Positions 15,709-24,340 of a stretch of 64,000 bases of DNA are shown piece after piece. Source of the stretch: Acidobacteriota bacterium (GTDB lineage Bacteria; Acidobacteriota; Terriglobia; Terriglobales; Acidobacteriaceae); NCBI GenBank assembly GCA_016196065.1, contig JACPYL010000010.1, forward strand, positions 1,240,001 to 1,304,000. The letters are read 5' to 3'. A program made the translations under genes and the position numbers. The notes under the pieces are model-generated. The model had not been told where the DNA came from and searched no databases. It was given only the letters and a program-made list of their open reading frames with translations. Position 1 is the first letter of the stretch. Every line of letters starts with the position of its first letter.

Positions 15709-16590
15709 ATGAAAATTGAAAAGATACTCAAACGCTACCGCATCGAATCCGGGAAACATTTTCGCTTGAAAGATTTTGACCCTGCCGACACGCATGGTTT
15801 GAAATCCGAGTTTAAGCCGCAGGCCAAGGAGATGCTCACCAAGAGCGTCGAGGAACTGGCGCAATTGCAGGATATTCTTGCGGCGCAGGACCGATGGGGC
15901 CTGCTGCTGGTATTTCAGGCCATGGACGCTGCGGGCAAGGACGGAACGATCAAGCACGTGATGTCAGGCGTAAATCCGCAGGGCGTGCAGGTTACTTCGT
16001 TCAAGGCGCCCTCCAGCGAAGAACAAGACCACGACTTTCTCTGGCGCACGATGAAGCATTTTCCTGAACGCGGCGACATCGGGATTTTCAATCGTTCTTA
16101 CTACGAAGAAGTTCTGGTGGTCCGCGTCCATTCGGACCTCCTGGCGAAAGAGAAATTGCCGGCGCCGCTAGTGACGAAGCGAATCTGGGACGAGCGCTTC
16201 GAAGACATCAACGCCATGGAGCGTTACCTCAGCCGCAACGGCATCGCGATCCTCAAATTCTTCCTGCACGTTTCCAAGAAGGAACAGAAGAAGCGTTTTC
16301 TGGAGAGACTCGACCATCCCGACAAAAACTGGAAGTTTTCGACTGCCGACGTGAAAGAACGGGCCTGTTGGGATGACTACCAATCGGCTTATCAAGACAT
16401 GATCCGGCACACTTCGAGTCCGGATACACCCTGGTATGTGGTTCCAGCCGACAACAAATGGTTCACTCGACTGGTGGTCGGAGCCGCGGTCGTGGACGCT
16501 CTCAAGAGCATGAAGCTTGCCTATCCGAAGATCAGTGGGGAACAGAAAATTGAACTGGATGCGGCACGCAAGGAATTGCTGGCGGAGTAG
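15709..16590 (+). CDS. PPK2-family polyphosphate:nucleotide phosphotransferase
   Basis: 293 residues, ATG 15709. The PPK2 family signature is intact: Walker A-like MDAAGKDGTIKHV, the NPQG strand, Walker B-like IFNRSYYEEVLVVRVH, and the lid region KKRFLERLDHPDKNWKFS. Family members transfer phosphate from polyphosphate to nucleoside mono- or diphosphates in the cytoplasm; which nucleotide cannot be decided by eye. Single-domain length is typical of short PPK2 proteins. It starts nine bases after the cupredoxin gene, so it is the last gene of the two-component/porin cluster and supports a phosphate-related role for it. Confidence 0.93.
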   Translation: MKIEKILKRYRIESGKHFRLKDFDPADTHGLKSEFKPQAKEMLTKSVEELAQLQDILAAQDRWGLLLVFQAMDAAGKDGTIKHVMSGVNPQGVQVTSFKAPSSEEQDHDFLWRTMKHFPERGDIGIFNRSYYEEVLVVRVHSDLLAKEKLPAPLVTKRIWDERFEDINAMERYLSRNGIAILKFFLHVSKKEQKKRFLERLDHPDKNWKFSTADVKERACWDDYQSAYQDMIRHTSSPDTPWYVVPADNKWFTRLVVGAAVVDALKSMKLAYPKISGEQKIELDAARKELLAE

Positions 16591-16604
16591 ATGAAGTTCA
16601 ATTT

Positions 16605-17201
16605 CTACTTGGTTAAGACCACTGGCAGCGGCTGATCGTAAGGCTGGATCGTTACCGCTACTGATTTCCTCTTATCGAACGCTTCCTTGCTGACCGGAAA
16701 GCTCACAATGATTGTGCCTTTTTGCTCGGTTCTGGGCAGAAGCTTCATTTCCGGCGCGAGTGCGGGTTGCGAATTCGTCTTGAGAGCAGGGAAGCCCTGG
16801 AAGTAGCGTTCGAAATCCACGGAGGAAGCAGCATCGTCGTCGTAGGTTTTGCCGTCCGCGTCGGTAAGACGGGCCTTCACCGTGTGGATCCAAAACGACC
16901 TCGCTCCGCTGTTCTGTAACGTCAGCGTAATCGCAACCATCGTGCTGTTCTGGCCCGGGATTTCGACCGCGGCAACGTTATCAAGGGAGCCCCCGCCTTG
17001 GGGCGTCGGGCGATTGAAGAAGGCGAACGCGCCCAGAACCGCGGCCACCACGGCGATGCACAACAGGACAATTCCAGCCGGGGGCAAGTTGCGACGGGCG
17101 GTGCCGAATTCTTCTCCAATGCGGAAATCGGTGCGTGTAGTCGGAGGTATTCCAGAGGGCGGCGGGGGAGGCGTAGCATCAGGCATAAATAGTGCCATCA
17201 T
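16605..17201 (-). CDS. membrane-anchored protein of unknown function
   Basis: 198 residues from ATG 17201 (ATG 17198 and 17186 also possible; no strong ribosome-binding site). A short proline-rich cytoplasmic N-terminus is followed by one transmembrane helix (GIVLLCIAVVAAVLGAFAFF, about 43-62) and an extracytoplasmic beta-rich domain of about 125 residues with a pattern (ITLTLQNSGARSFWIHTVKARLTDADGKTY) like DUF4352/immunoglobulin-like domains. No catalytic motif. It converges on the PPK2 gene with 14 bases between stops. Confidence 0.78.
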   Translation of the reverse strand: MMALFMPDATPPPPPSGIPPTTRTDFRIGEEFGTARRNLPPAGIVLLCIAVVAAVLGAFAFFNRPTPQGGGSLDNVAAVEIPGQNSTMVAITLTLQNSGARSFWIHTVKARLTDADGKTYDDDAASSVDFERYFQGFPALKTNSQPALAPEMKLLPRTEQKGTIIVSFPVSKEAFDKRKSVAVTIQPYDQPLPVVLTK

Positions 17202-17362
17202 TGTACTCGGAATGAGGGTCTAGACTCCCCCGCCCACCCACTAACACTGATGGTTTGCCCGGGGTGCCGAGAACGGGACTTGCGGCCCATGACTTTGGTT
17301 ACCTTGTCGGGGGTGACGATTGCTGCCACGATACCGAAGATTTCTTTTGGAGGTATTCGGCG

Positions 17363-17881
17363 GTGAATCGCAAAACCTTTATTACCGCATTGGGATGCGC
17401 CCTTCTAGCCACCACCCTTTTGGGGTGCGGAGGCTCCAACAAGTTACAGTCGATCACACTGGGGATTGGCGGTAACGGCGGCTTCTTTAACGTCGCGGGC
17501 ATCGGCGGAACGCTCCAGTTGAAAGCGACCGGGAATTACAGCAGCACCAAGACTCACGATCTCACGAACGTGGTCACGTACACGGTTGTCCCGGATGGCG
17601 ATTACGTCATCGACGACGGCGCTGGCAATGTTCAGTTCTTCCCGTTGCCGGCACCACCCACGACCGTCACCCTGAGCCCGACCGGCCTGATGACTGCGGT
17701 GGATCCTGCCGTTTGCACGTGGCAGAACGTGCAGCCAGATCCTACTAAAGACCCGTCTTGGGTGCTCACCGGTTCCTATAAAGTGACGGCCACGTTTCAG
17801 GGAATCACCTCGCAACCCGTTTTCGTAGGTGTGGCTTCGGCAGCTGGTCCGCCCCCGACCGGAGAATGCGGCCCTTCGTAG
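17363..17881 (+). CDS. putative lipoprotein with Ig-like domain
   Basis: 172 residues from GTG 17363, chosen because GGAGG lies at 17350-17354 and the resulting N-terminus is a lipoprotein signal: MNRK, hydrophobic core, LLGCGG lipobox with Cys22. The rest is beta-rich (GTLQLKATGNY, ITSQPVFVGVAS), similar to bacterial Ig-like domains of acidobacterial surface lipoproteins. A strong terminator follows at 17907-17939. Function unknown. Confidence 0.82.
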   Translation: MNRKTFITALGCALLATTLLGCGGSNKLQSITLGIGGNGGFFNVAGIGGTLQLKATGNYSSTKTHDLTNVVTYTVVPDGDYVIDDGAGNVQFFPLPAPPTTVTLSPTGLMTAVDPAVCTWQNVQPDPTKDPSWVLTGSYKVTATFQGITSQPVFVGVASAAGPPPTGECGPS

Positions 17882-17906
17882 ACCTTTAGACTCCGAATTA
17901 CGCACT

Positions 17907-17939
17907 AGAGGACGACAGTCACAATGTCGTCCTCTTTTG
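17907..17939 (+). terminator. rho-independent terminator
   Basis: Perfect 11-bp stem (AGAGGACGACA at 17907-17917 and its complement at 17925-17935) with a seven-base loop, followed by TTTGCTTTT. It lies 26 bases after the lipoprotein stop codon and ends that transcript. The stem alone could also act in the opposite direction. Confidence 0.88.
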
Positions 17940-18071
17940 CTTTTCTGAAGCATTTCGTTCTTCACAGAGGGATCGTTTGAGCATCCCGCCCCTGACCCTT
18001 ATAATCATAAAGATCGGCCTGCATGCGGGTTGTCCCTGTCCACGGACCCGACCGGCACTGTTGAAACCCTG

Positions 18072-18830
18072 ATGAAAGTTCGCCCCGGAGTTGAAGTCTC
18101 TGGTCAGTCCGATATTGGCTGCCAGCGCGAGAACAATGAGGATTCTTTCGGCTATTGGGAGCCGGAAGATGACGAGCAATTTCTCCGTAAAGGCCGCTTG
18201 GCCATCGTCGCCGACGGCATGGGTGGATACGAGGGCGGCCAGGAAGCCAGTCGTTTGGCGGTTGAGACCGTTTCTTCCTTCTACCGCGATCGCAACGGCA
18301 GTGACCCACAGCAGACTTTGAACGAGGCGTTGCAAGCCGCGCACGATCGCGTCCGGGAGCACGGATTTGCGAATCCGAAACTGCGCGGCATGGGAACCAC
18401 GTGCACCGCGATCGCCTTGGTTGGCAACGCACTGTACTTTGCCCATGTCGGGGACTCGCGCCTGTACCTGGTGCGGAATGGACAGATCGCTCAGATTACG
18501 CGCGATCATTCCTATGTCGGAAGACTGGTCGAGTCCGGTGTGATCAGCCGCGAAGAAGCGGAAAAACATCCCCAACGAAATATTTTGACGGCCGCATTGG
18601 GCACGAGCGCCGATCTCATCATGGACGCGCCCGCGCAGCCGGAAGTGCTTTTTCCCCACGATGTGCTGGTGGTGTGCAGCGACGGCTTGTGGGGGCAAGT
18701 GCAGGACGCCGAAATTCTGCAAGCTGTGGCAAACAACGATCCCGAAGCAGCGGGAAGGGAACTGATCGACCTCGCACGCGAGCGGGGCGGTCCCGATAAC
18801 ATCACTCTGCAAGTCCTCCGTATCAGCTAG
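18072..18830 (+). CDS. PP2C-type serine/threonine phosphatase
   Basis: 252 residues from ATG 18072; TTG 18030 in frame is an alternative and neither has a clear ribosome-binding site. All bacterial PP2C (PPM, PrpC/Stp-like) motifs are present in order: RENNEDSF, VADGMGGYEGG, MGTTCTA, HVGDSRLYL, the SG--TAALG region, CSDGLW and GGPDNIT. The Asp residues bind the two Mn/Mg ions. It would reverse Ser/Thr phosphorylation made by Hanks-type kinases, but no such kinase lies in this window. No membrane segment, so cytoplasmic. A single-gene unit downstream of the terminator at 17907. Confidence 0.93.
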   Translation: MKVRPGVEVSGQSDIGCQRENNEDSFGYWEPEDDEQFLRKGRLAIVADGMGGYEGGQEASRLAVETVSSFYRDRNGSDPQQTLNEALQAAHDRVREHGFANPKLRGMGTTCTAIALVGNALYFAHVGDSRLYLVRNGQIAQITRDHSYVGRLVESGVISREEAEKHPQRNILTAALGTSADLIMDAPAQPEVLFPHDVLVVCSDGLWGQVQDAEILQAVANNDPEAAGRELIDLARERGGPDNITLQVLRIS

Positions 18831-19007
18831 CCCAAATCTCCAGATGTTCTGAATCTTTCCCGGCGCACGGTATTTTCATTGTTTTGTGCGCAGGCCTACC
18901 GACGGAAGAGTGAAAAGACCTGCACTTGTCTCCTACCTGCACTAGTAGTTAAGTCCCGTAAGACATTGAATCCATGGGGCGTGTGCGGATTTTTGTCAAT
19001 ATTTCGT

Positions 19008-19053
19008 TTGGCAAGACGCTTGCTTTGCCTATAATGCCTATTAGTCCGATAGG
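19008..19053 (+). promoter_or_regulatory. promoter and candidate operator of the Rrf2-ABC operon
   Basis: TTGGCA (19008-19013), a 16-base spacer and a consensus TATAAT (19030-19035) form a sigma70-like promoter 39 bases before the Rrf2 start codon. Just after the -10, CCTAT-N7-ATAGG (19037-19053) is an inverted repeat covering the expected transcription start, the usual place for an autorepressor. That the Rrf2 protein binds it is inferred. Confidence 0.6.
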
Positions 19054-19073
19054 GATTGTTACAGGAGCATCCA

Positions 19074-19571
19074 ATGAAGGTCTCTCAAAAAGGGTTGTAT
19101 GCCCTACAAGCGCTGATGATGCTGACGCGCCGCTATAACCAGGGAGCGATCCGCATACGCGATATCGCGTATGAGGAGAGCCTTCCAGAAAAGTTTCTGG
19201 AATTGATCCTCCTGGAACTGAAGAACGCACGCATTGTGGAGAGCGTGCGTGGAGCCAAGGGGGGCTACGCCCTAAGGCGTCCGCCTGCCGAGATTCGGCT
19301 CAGCGAAATCATCCGTCTCGTAGACGGCCCGCTGGCGCCGTTCGGCGACGCGGAGCAACTCCGCAGCCTGATCACGCGCGACGCTGACCACCGCGCGCTC
19401 TACCAGGTATTTCTCGATGTGCGCGATGCCGCCGCCAAAATTCTCGACAACACCACGCTCGCGGACCTGCTGAACCGCGGACCAGCCGGGCGGCGTGGCA
19501 AAAAGAAAAAGGGAGAAACCAGTGTGCTCCCGATGCAACTGCACGCTGGAGGGAAAGAGGGCCATGACTAA
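19074..19571 (+). CDS. Rrf2-family transcriptional regulator
   Basis: 165 residues, ATG 19074 with AGGAG eight bases upstream. The start MKVSQKGLYALQALMML and the winged-helix pattern (IRIRDIAYEESLPEKFLELILLELKNARIVESVRGAKGGYAL) are typical of Rrf2. It lacks the three-Cys Fe-S cluster site of IscR/NsrR, so it resembles CymR-like members that sense metabolite or protein partners rather than a cluster. It has a basic C-terminal extension (RRGKKKKGE). The last eight bases overlap the substrate-binding-protein gene, so it is the first gene of the ABC operon and probably regulates it in response to sulfur supply. Confidence 0.9.
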   Translation: MKVSQKGLYALQALMMLTRRYNQGAIRIRDIAYEESLPEKFLELILLELKNARIVESVRGAKGGYALRRPPAEIRLSEIIRLVDGPLAPFGDAEQLRSLITRDADHRALYQVFLDVRDAAAKILDNTTLADLLNRGPAGRRGKKKKGETSVLPMQLHAGGKEGHD

Positions 19572-20574
19572 GCGGGTTTTTATAGCTGGACTTTTCTTAT
19601 TGTTGTTCGGGATTGCGGCTTCGGCACAAACCGTCATCCATGTGGGTGCGTTTCCAAACATCACTCATTCGCAAGCCATGGTCGGCAAGGCCAATGGCTG
19701 GTTCGAAAAGCGCATGGGGCCGAAAGTCACGATCGACTGGAAATCCTTCAATGCCGGACCGTCTGCGATCGAAGCTCTATTTGCGGGCGCGATTGACATG
19801 ACATACATCGGACCGAATCCGGCAATCACCGGGTACGTTCGATCGAATGGAGAAGCGCTGCGCATCGTAGCCGGCGCGACCAGTGGTGGAGCAGCTTTGG
19901 TAGTCCGCAACGACTCAGGAATTCAGAAACCCGAAGATTTTCACGGCAAGAAGGTGGCGTCGCCCCAGATGGGAAATACGCAGGACGTCGCTTTGCGCGC
20001 GTGGTTGATCGCCCATGGTATGAAGTCGACCGACAAGGGTGGAGACGTCCAGGTCATTCCACTCGCGAATCCCGATCAACTCACTCTGTTCATGAAGAAA
20101 GATCTGGACGCGGCGTGGGCACCGGAACCCTGGGCCACACGGCTGATCCGGGAAGGCAATGGCCGCCTGTTTCTAGACGAGCGCGAGCTTTGGCCAAATG
20201 GACAATTCGTTACCGCGCACTTGATTGTGCGCACCCAGTTTTTGAAAGAGCATCCCGATCTCGTAAAGGACTGGATCCGCGCACACGTGGAAGTGACGGA
20301 CTGGATCGGCTCTCATTTGCCCGAAGCCAAGAAGTTGCTTAATCAGCAGATCCAAAAAGAGACTGGCAAGCCGTTAGCGGACGCTCTTCTCGACGAGGCC
20401 TTCGGGCGAATGACGTCGACCTATGATCCGCTGCGAACGTCGCTGATGACGGCGGCCAAGTCAGCATTTGACGCCGGTTTCCTCGGCCGCCAGATGCCCG
20501 ATCTTTCCAACCTCTACGACTTATCGCTGCTCAACCAGGTTCTTGCGGAAAAGGGAAAGAAGGCCATTCAATGA
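19564..20574 (+). CDS. NitT/TauT-type ABC transporter substrate-binding protein
   Basis: 336 residues from ATG 19564, preceded by AAAGAGG. Sec signal peptide ending near GIAASAQ. The body has the SsuA/TauA/NMT1-like fold: start IHVGAFPNITHSQAMVGKANGWFEK, then DMTYIGPNPAITGYV, and the middle hinge VASPQMGNTQDVALRAWL. These proteins deliver sulfonates, taurine, nitrate or similar anions to the membrane complex; aliphatic sulfonate is my best guess because an Rrf2 regulator of the CymR type precedes it. Overlaps the Rrf2 gene by eight bases and the ATPase gene by four (ATGA), so translation is coupled. Confidence 0.92.
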   Translation: MTKRVFIAGLFLLLFGIAASAQTVIHVGAFPNITHSQAMVGKANGWFEKRMGPKVTIDWKSFNAGPSAIEALFAGAIDMTYIGPNPAITGYVRSNGEALRIVAGATSGGAALVVRNDSGIQKPEDFHGKKVASPQMGNTQDVALRAWLIAHGMKSTDKGGDVQVIPLANPDQLTLFMKKDLDAAWAPEPWATRLIREGNGRLFLDERELWPNGQFVTAHLIVRTQFLKEHPDLVKDWIRAHVEVTDWIGSHLPEAKKLLNQQIQKETGKPLADALLDEAFGRMTSTYDPLRTSLMTAAKSAFDAGFLGRQMPDLSNLYDLSLLNQVLAEKGKKAIQ

Positions 20575-21506
20575 GCACCAGTCCTCAAAATACTTACCCA
20601 TCGTCGCTTCCGCAGGACCATCGGGGAGCCGGGCGGGCAAGCGTGCTGCGCGGCAAGCCGGCTTCGTCGGTGACCGTTCTGCCGGTACGGCATGAAGCGG
20701 GGGCCAATGTTATCCCCAAGGTTTCACTGGACAACATCTCGCTCAGCTACAAGACGAATGCCAAGGGCAGCTTGGTCGCCCTCGAGAATATTAGCCTTCA
20801 GGTCCAGCAAGGCGAGTTCCTCTGCATCGTAGGGCCGTCGGGTTGCGGCAAGTCGACCCTGCTCCATTTGATTGCCGGCCTGCACAACCAGACTTCTGGC
20901 CAAGTATTGATCGACGGTAAAGCTGTCAGCGGACCCGGTACGGACCGCATCCTGATTTTCCAGGAACTCGGACTATTCCCGTGGCTGACGGTAGGACAGA
21001 ACGTCGAGTTCGGCATGAAGATGAAGAACATCTCGAAAGCCGAGCGCGAAGAGAAAACTCAGTACTACTTGAAACTCGTTCATCTCTCCAAATTCCGCGA
21101 CAGCTACATCCACCAGCTTTCGGGTGGTATGCGGCAGAGAGTCGCCCTGGCGCGTGCACTTGCGACCGAACCGGATGTCCTGTTAATGGACGAGCCATTC
21201 GCGGCGTTGGACGCGCAGACGCGCGACCTTCTTCATGATGAACTCGAACGGATCTGGTCTGAAACCGGCCGCACCATCATTTTCGTCACCCACAACGTCC
21301 GAGAAGCCGTACGACTCGGAGATCGCGTGGCGCTGATGACGTTTCGTCCGGGCCGCGTAAAACAGGAATTTCCGATTCACCTGCCGCGTCCTCGACATAT
21401 GGAAGAGACCGATGTGGCTCGAACGGCTGGCGAGGTTCTGGCTTGTCTGCGCGATGAAATCAACAAGTCCCTGGAAGTGGAGTACGCCGATGAAAAAGCT
21501 AAGTAG
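20571..21506 (+). CDS. NitT/TauT-type ABC transporter ATP-binding protein
   Basis: 311 residues, ATG 20571 in an ATGA overlap with the binding-protein gene. Walker A GPSGCGKST, Q-loop FQELGLFPWLTV, signature LSGGMRQR, Walker B LLMDEPFAALD and switch His in FVTHNV are all intact, so it should be an active ATPase energising import. It carries an extra N-terminal stretch of about 45 residues before the ABC domain (SSLPQDHRGAGRASVLRG), which looks disordered; an internal start cannot be excluded. Member of the SsuB/TauB/NrtD group. Confidence 0.93.
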   Translation: MSTSPQNTYPSSLPQDHRGAGRASVLRGKPASSVTVLPVRHEAGANVIPKVSLDNISLSYKTNAKGSLVALENISLQVQQGEFLCIVGPSGCGKSTLLHLIAGLHNQTSGQVLIDGKAVSGPGTDRILIFQELGLFPWLTVGQNVEFGMKMKNISKAEREEKTQYYLKLVHLSKFRDSYIHQLSGGMRQRVALARALATEPDVLLMDEPFAALDAQTRDLLHDELERIWSETGRTIIFVTHNVREAVRLGDRVALMTFRPGRVKQEFPIHLPRPRHMEETDVARTAGEVLACLRDEINKSLEVEYADEKAK

Positions 21507-22251
21507 ACGGATTATCTTTTACGCAGCGTTGATCGGTCTGTGGGCCCTGCTTGCGAAGTTGCATGTTTGGCCTCCGTACCTGTTTCCACCGCCGTGGGGC
21601 GTTGGAGAAGCGCTTTGGGCCGGTTTTCAGGATCACAGCTTCTGGATCGCGATTGGCGTCACCATGAAGCGCATGCTGGTGGGCTACAGTCTCGCGGTCT
21701 TCCTTGGGATCATCCTCGGGATCGGGATCGGCAGCTACAAGTTTCTCGAGGACACGGTCGGAGGGCTGCTTGTGAGTTTGCAGTCCTTGCCCAGCATTTG
21801 CTGGATTCCACTCGCCGTGCTGTGGTTCGGACTCACGGAGAAAGCCATCCTGTTCGTGGTGCTGATGGGATCGTTACTTTCCGTCACCATCGCCATGGAA
21901 GACGGCCGCAAGCAGATGCCGAAAATCTACGCGATGGCCGGACGCAACCTCGGAGCGACTGGCTTCCAGCTGTTCTGGTATGTGCTATTGCCTGCGAGTC
22001 TGCCATTTATCGTTTCCGGCCTGAAACAGGGCTTTGCTTTCGGATGGCGCTCACTGATCCAGGCGGAAATGATCTTCCTGAGCCTGGGCCTCGGCCAGCA
22101 GTTGATGATGGGCCGCGACCTCAACGATATGAACCTCGTGCTCGCGGTGATGATCCTGATTATCATTCTTGGTTTCATCATCGACGGCCTTGTCTTCCGC
22201 ACCATGGAACGGAAACTCCAGGAGCGTTGGGGACTGGTTCCAGCCGCATAG
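21490..22251 (+). CDS. NitT/TauT-type ABC transporter permease
   Basis: 253 residues from ATG 21490, which overlaps the ATPase gene by 17 bases; a GGAG lies about eight bases upstream. Six hydrophobic segments and the binding-protein-dependent permease EAA region (EDGRKQMPKIYAMAGRNLGATGFQLFWYVLLPASLPFIVSGLKQG) are present, as in SsuC/TauC. It forms the inner-membrane channel with the two preceding gene products. An imperfect hairpin at 22276-22314 follows. Confidence 0.93.
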   Translation: MKKLSRRIIFYAALIGLWALLAKLHVWPPYLFPPPWGVGEALWAGFQDHSFWIAIGVTMKRMLVGYSLAVFLGIILGIGIGSYKFLEDTVGGLLVSLQSLPSICWIPLAVLWFGLTEKAILFVVLMGSLLSVTIAMEDGRKQMPKIYAMAGRNLGATGFQLFWYVLLPASLPFIVSGLKQGFAFGWRSLIQAEMIFLSLGLGQQLMMGRDLNDMNLVLAVMILIIILGFIIDGLVFRTMERKLQERWGLVPAA

Positions 22252-22275
22252 AAAGTCCAAGGTTCTTAGGTTGCA

Positions 22276-22314
22276 GGTCACGGGGCAGGGAGTCACCTCC
22301 CCTGACCTGTGACC
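22276..22314 (+). terminator. imperfect hairpin after the ABC operon, possible terminator
   Basis: GGTCAC...CAGGGAG pairs with CTCCCCTG...GTGACC around a short TCAC loop, with an internal mismatch region. It lies 25 bases after the permease stop. There is no clean T-run after it, so termination is uncertain; it may be a mobile or structural repeat instead. Confidence 0.4.
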
Positions 22315-22362
22315 CGTCCTCCTCTTCCCCTTTCCCGGAATTTCATTTCTAATGCTCCCGCT

Positions 22363-23832
22363 ATGTTTAGAAAACTTGCGTGCTTGGGCCTGCCTCTCTT
22401 TTCCCTGGTGATGTTTGCTGCTGACAACGATTCCGATCGGCTCATTCAGGAAGCACTGAAGCCTTCGCCTCTGGAGTCGAATCTGCGCCGCCTGACTGAT
22501 GAAGTCGGAGGGCGTGTGCCTGGAACTCCCGCGATGCAGCGCGCCGTTGATTGGGGAGTAGCCGCATTCAAGGCGGCGGGCGCGGATAGCGTTCACACCG
22601 AGGAGTTCTCCATCGCCGCTTCCTGGGCGGAAGGCGCCACTTCAATGAACGCGGCCACCTATTCCGGCACTGCATTCCCGGTACGCGCGGTATCCATTGC
22701 ATGGGCGCCCGCACTGGCGGCGGTGAAGCATGTCCCGGTGATGGATGTGGGTGAGGGCACCGAGTCCGACTTTGCTAAAGCCGGAGACATCTCCGGGAAG
22801 CTGCTGCTGGTCCACACCAGGGTGTTGGCTACGTGGGCTGATCTTTTTGGCGAGTATGAACAGGCTCCGGCAGTGATCGCACTCGCCGTCAAAGGAAAAG
22901 CCAAGGCGATCGCGTTCATGGCGACTCGCCAGAATGACATCCTCTACCGGCACACGAATGCGGTGGCGGGTGAAATCGACAAACTGCCGATGTTGGTGAT
23001 CGCCCGCGAAGATGGCGAACGCATGGCAAGGTTGCTGGCTTCGGCCAATCCGCTGTGGGCGGATATTGCAATCCCAAATCACATTGGCGGGCCGATCAAG
23101 ACTTGGAATGTGGTTGCCGAACTTCGTGGCAGTGAGAAGCCGAACGAGTTTGTCATTCTGGGTGCGCACCTTGATTCGTGGGAACTGGGAACGGGCGCGC
23201 TCGATAACGGCTGCAATGCCGCGCTGGTCATCGACGCGTTGCGAGCCATCAAAGCGTCGGGGTTGAAGCCGCGCCGCAGCATCCGTTTCATCTTGTTTTC
23301 CGGTGAGGAAGAGGGACTCATCGGATCTCGCATGTACTCGGTCGCGCATCGCAATGAACTTGATAACGCGGCCGGTGTTGTGATTTTCGATTCTGGAACC
23401 GGCAAGACGACTGGCTTTTCCACTGGAGGACGCAAGGATGTGGCTGCATCAGCTTTGCCGCTACTGGCGCCGTTAGAGCAATTCGGTGCGGCGAAACTCA
23501 CTCCTTCGGCCGAGTCGGGCACGGACCACTTTGATTTCATGCTGGAAGGCGTGCCCACATTTGTAGCCGACCAGGAGGAAGCCAACTACCTCGTGAACTA
23601 TCACGCTACTTCTGATACCTACGACAAGGTTGATTTCCCACAACTCAAGAAACACGTGGCGGAAGGCGCCTACCTCAGTTTTGCATTGGCGAATGCCGCT
23701 GAGCGCGTGGGGCCACGGCTGAGTCGTGCGCAGATCGACCAGTCCATGCGAGACCTTCATTTCGATGAAGAACTGAAATCCATGGGCATGTGGGACGATT
23801 GGGAGAGTGGGAAGCGGGGAAGGATCAAGTAG
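22363..23832 (+). CDS. secreted M28-family zinc peptidase (carboxypeptidase Q-like)
   Basis: 489 residues from ATG 22363. Signal peptide ending near LVMFAAD. It has an N-terminal segment, an inserted PA-type domain (about 120-235; VMDVGEGTESDFAKAGDISGKLLL) and the M28 catalytic core. Zinc ligands are visible: His and Asp in GAHLDSWELGTGALDNG, the Glu pair in SGEEEGLIGS, Asp in SGTDHFDF and His in VNYHATSDTYDKVD. This is the layout of plasma glutamate carboxypeptidase-like aminopeptidases. Predicted to remove amino acids from peptides in the periplasm. Monocistronic by spacing. Confidence 0.92.
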   Translation: MFRKLACLGLPLFSLVMFAADNDSDRLIQEALKPSPLESNLRRLTDEVGGRVPGTPAMQRAVDWGVAAFKAAGADSVHTEEFSIAASWAEGATSMNAATYSGTAFPVRAVSIAWAPALAAVKHVPVMDVGEGTESDFAKAGDISGKLLLVHTRVLATWADLFGEYEQAPAVIALAVKGKAKAIAFMATRQNDILYRHTNAVAGEIDKLPMLVIAREDGERMARLLASANPLWADIAIPNHIGGPIKTWNVVAELRGSEKPNEFVILGAHLDSWELGTGALDNGCNAALVIDALRAIKASGLKPRRSIRFILFSGEEEGLIGSRMYSVAHRNELDNAAGVVIFDSGTGKTTGFSTGGRKDVAASALPLLAPLEQFGAAKLTPSAESGTDHFDFMLEGVPTFVADQEEANYLVNYHATSDTYDKVDFPQLKKHVAEGAYLSFALANAAERVGPRLSRAQIDQSMRDLHFDEELKSMGMWDDWESGKRGRIK

Positions 23833-23912
23833 ACGAAGTCGCGGGTTACAGATCACGATGAATCGTAATGCCGCGCTTTTGCTGGAAATCTAAGTGGCCC
23901 GTGGAGGTGTTC

Positions 23913-24203
23913 GTGCAGGAATCGACTCTTTCCGCACCGCCAGTTTTTCTCCCTCTCTGGGTGCGAATTGGCCTGGCCTGCCTCATGTTCGCAGTCTCGC
24001 TCCTGAACATGTGGAAGGGATCCTGGTTCCAGGGGGCTCCGTACCTTTGTTTTGGCTTGCACTACCTGCTCTATGTGCCCAAGCAGAAAGCGGAGACGTT
24101 CGTAGCATATTGTACAAAGTCACGAACCATCATGTCGGCGGTGTTGCTTGTCGCAGCTCTAGCTGGGTTTGGAAATAACCTACGTGTTGCATTTGCGAGG
24201 TAG
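23913..24203 (+). CDS. small three-helix membrane protein, unknown function
   Basis: 96 residues from GTG 23913, chosen because GGAGG lies five bases upstream; ATG 23868 in the same frame has no such site. Three hydrophobic stretches (LWVRIGLACLMFAVSLLNMW, FQGAPYLCFGLHYLLYV, IMSAVLLVAALAGFG) predict an inner-membrane protein. No family recognised. It lies 80 bases after the peptidase gene. Confidence 0.55.
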   Translation: MQESTLSAPPVFLPLWVRIGLACLMFAVSLLNMWKGSWFQGAPYLCFGLHYLLYVPKQKAETFVAYCTKSRTIMSAVLLVAALAGFGNNLRVAFAR

Positions 24204-24264
24204 GCCGTGGCTTTGTAGAAGGTATGACTCTTCTTGGCCGCCATACCAGCCTGGCCAAGCCTTT

Positions 24265-24292
24265 CCTGAAACCTGAAACCTGAAACCTGAAA
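24265..24292 (+). repeat. heptanucleotide tandem repeat (CCTGAAA)x4
   Basis: Four exact copies of CCTGAAA in the gap between the small membrane protein and the TerC gene, followed by degenerate copies to about 24315 (CCTGGAACTTGGAACCTGAGA). No gene spans it. Array length may vary between strains. Confidence 0.85.
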
Positions 24293-24340
24293 CCTGGAAC
24301 TTGGAACCTGAGACCGGCTCTCATGTCGTAAGATTCCGTA

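Noticed and set aside
21540-22352. Open frame of 270 codons in the +3 frame
   Set aside because: Out-of-frame reading of the ABC permease gene; Arg/Gly/Pro-rich translation without helices.
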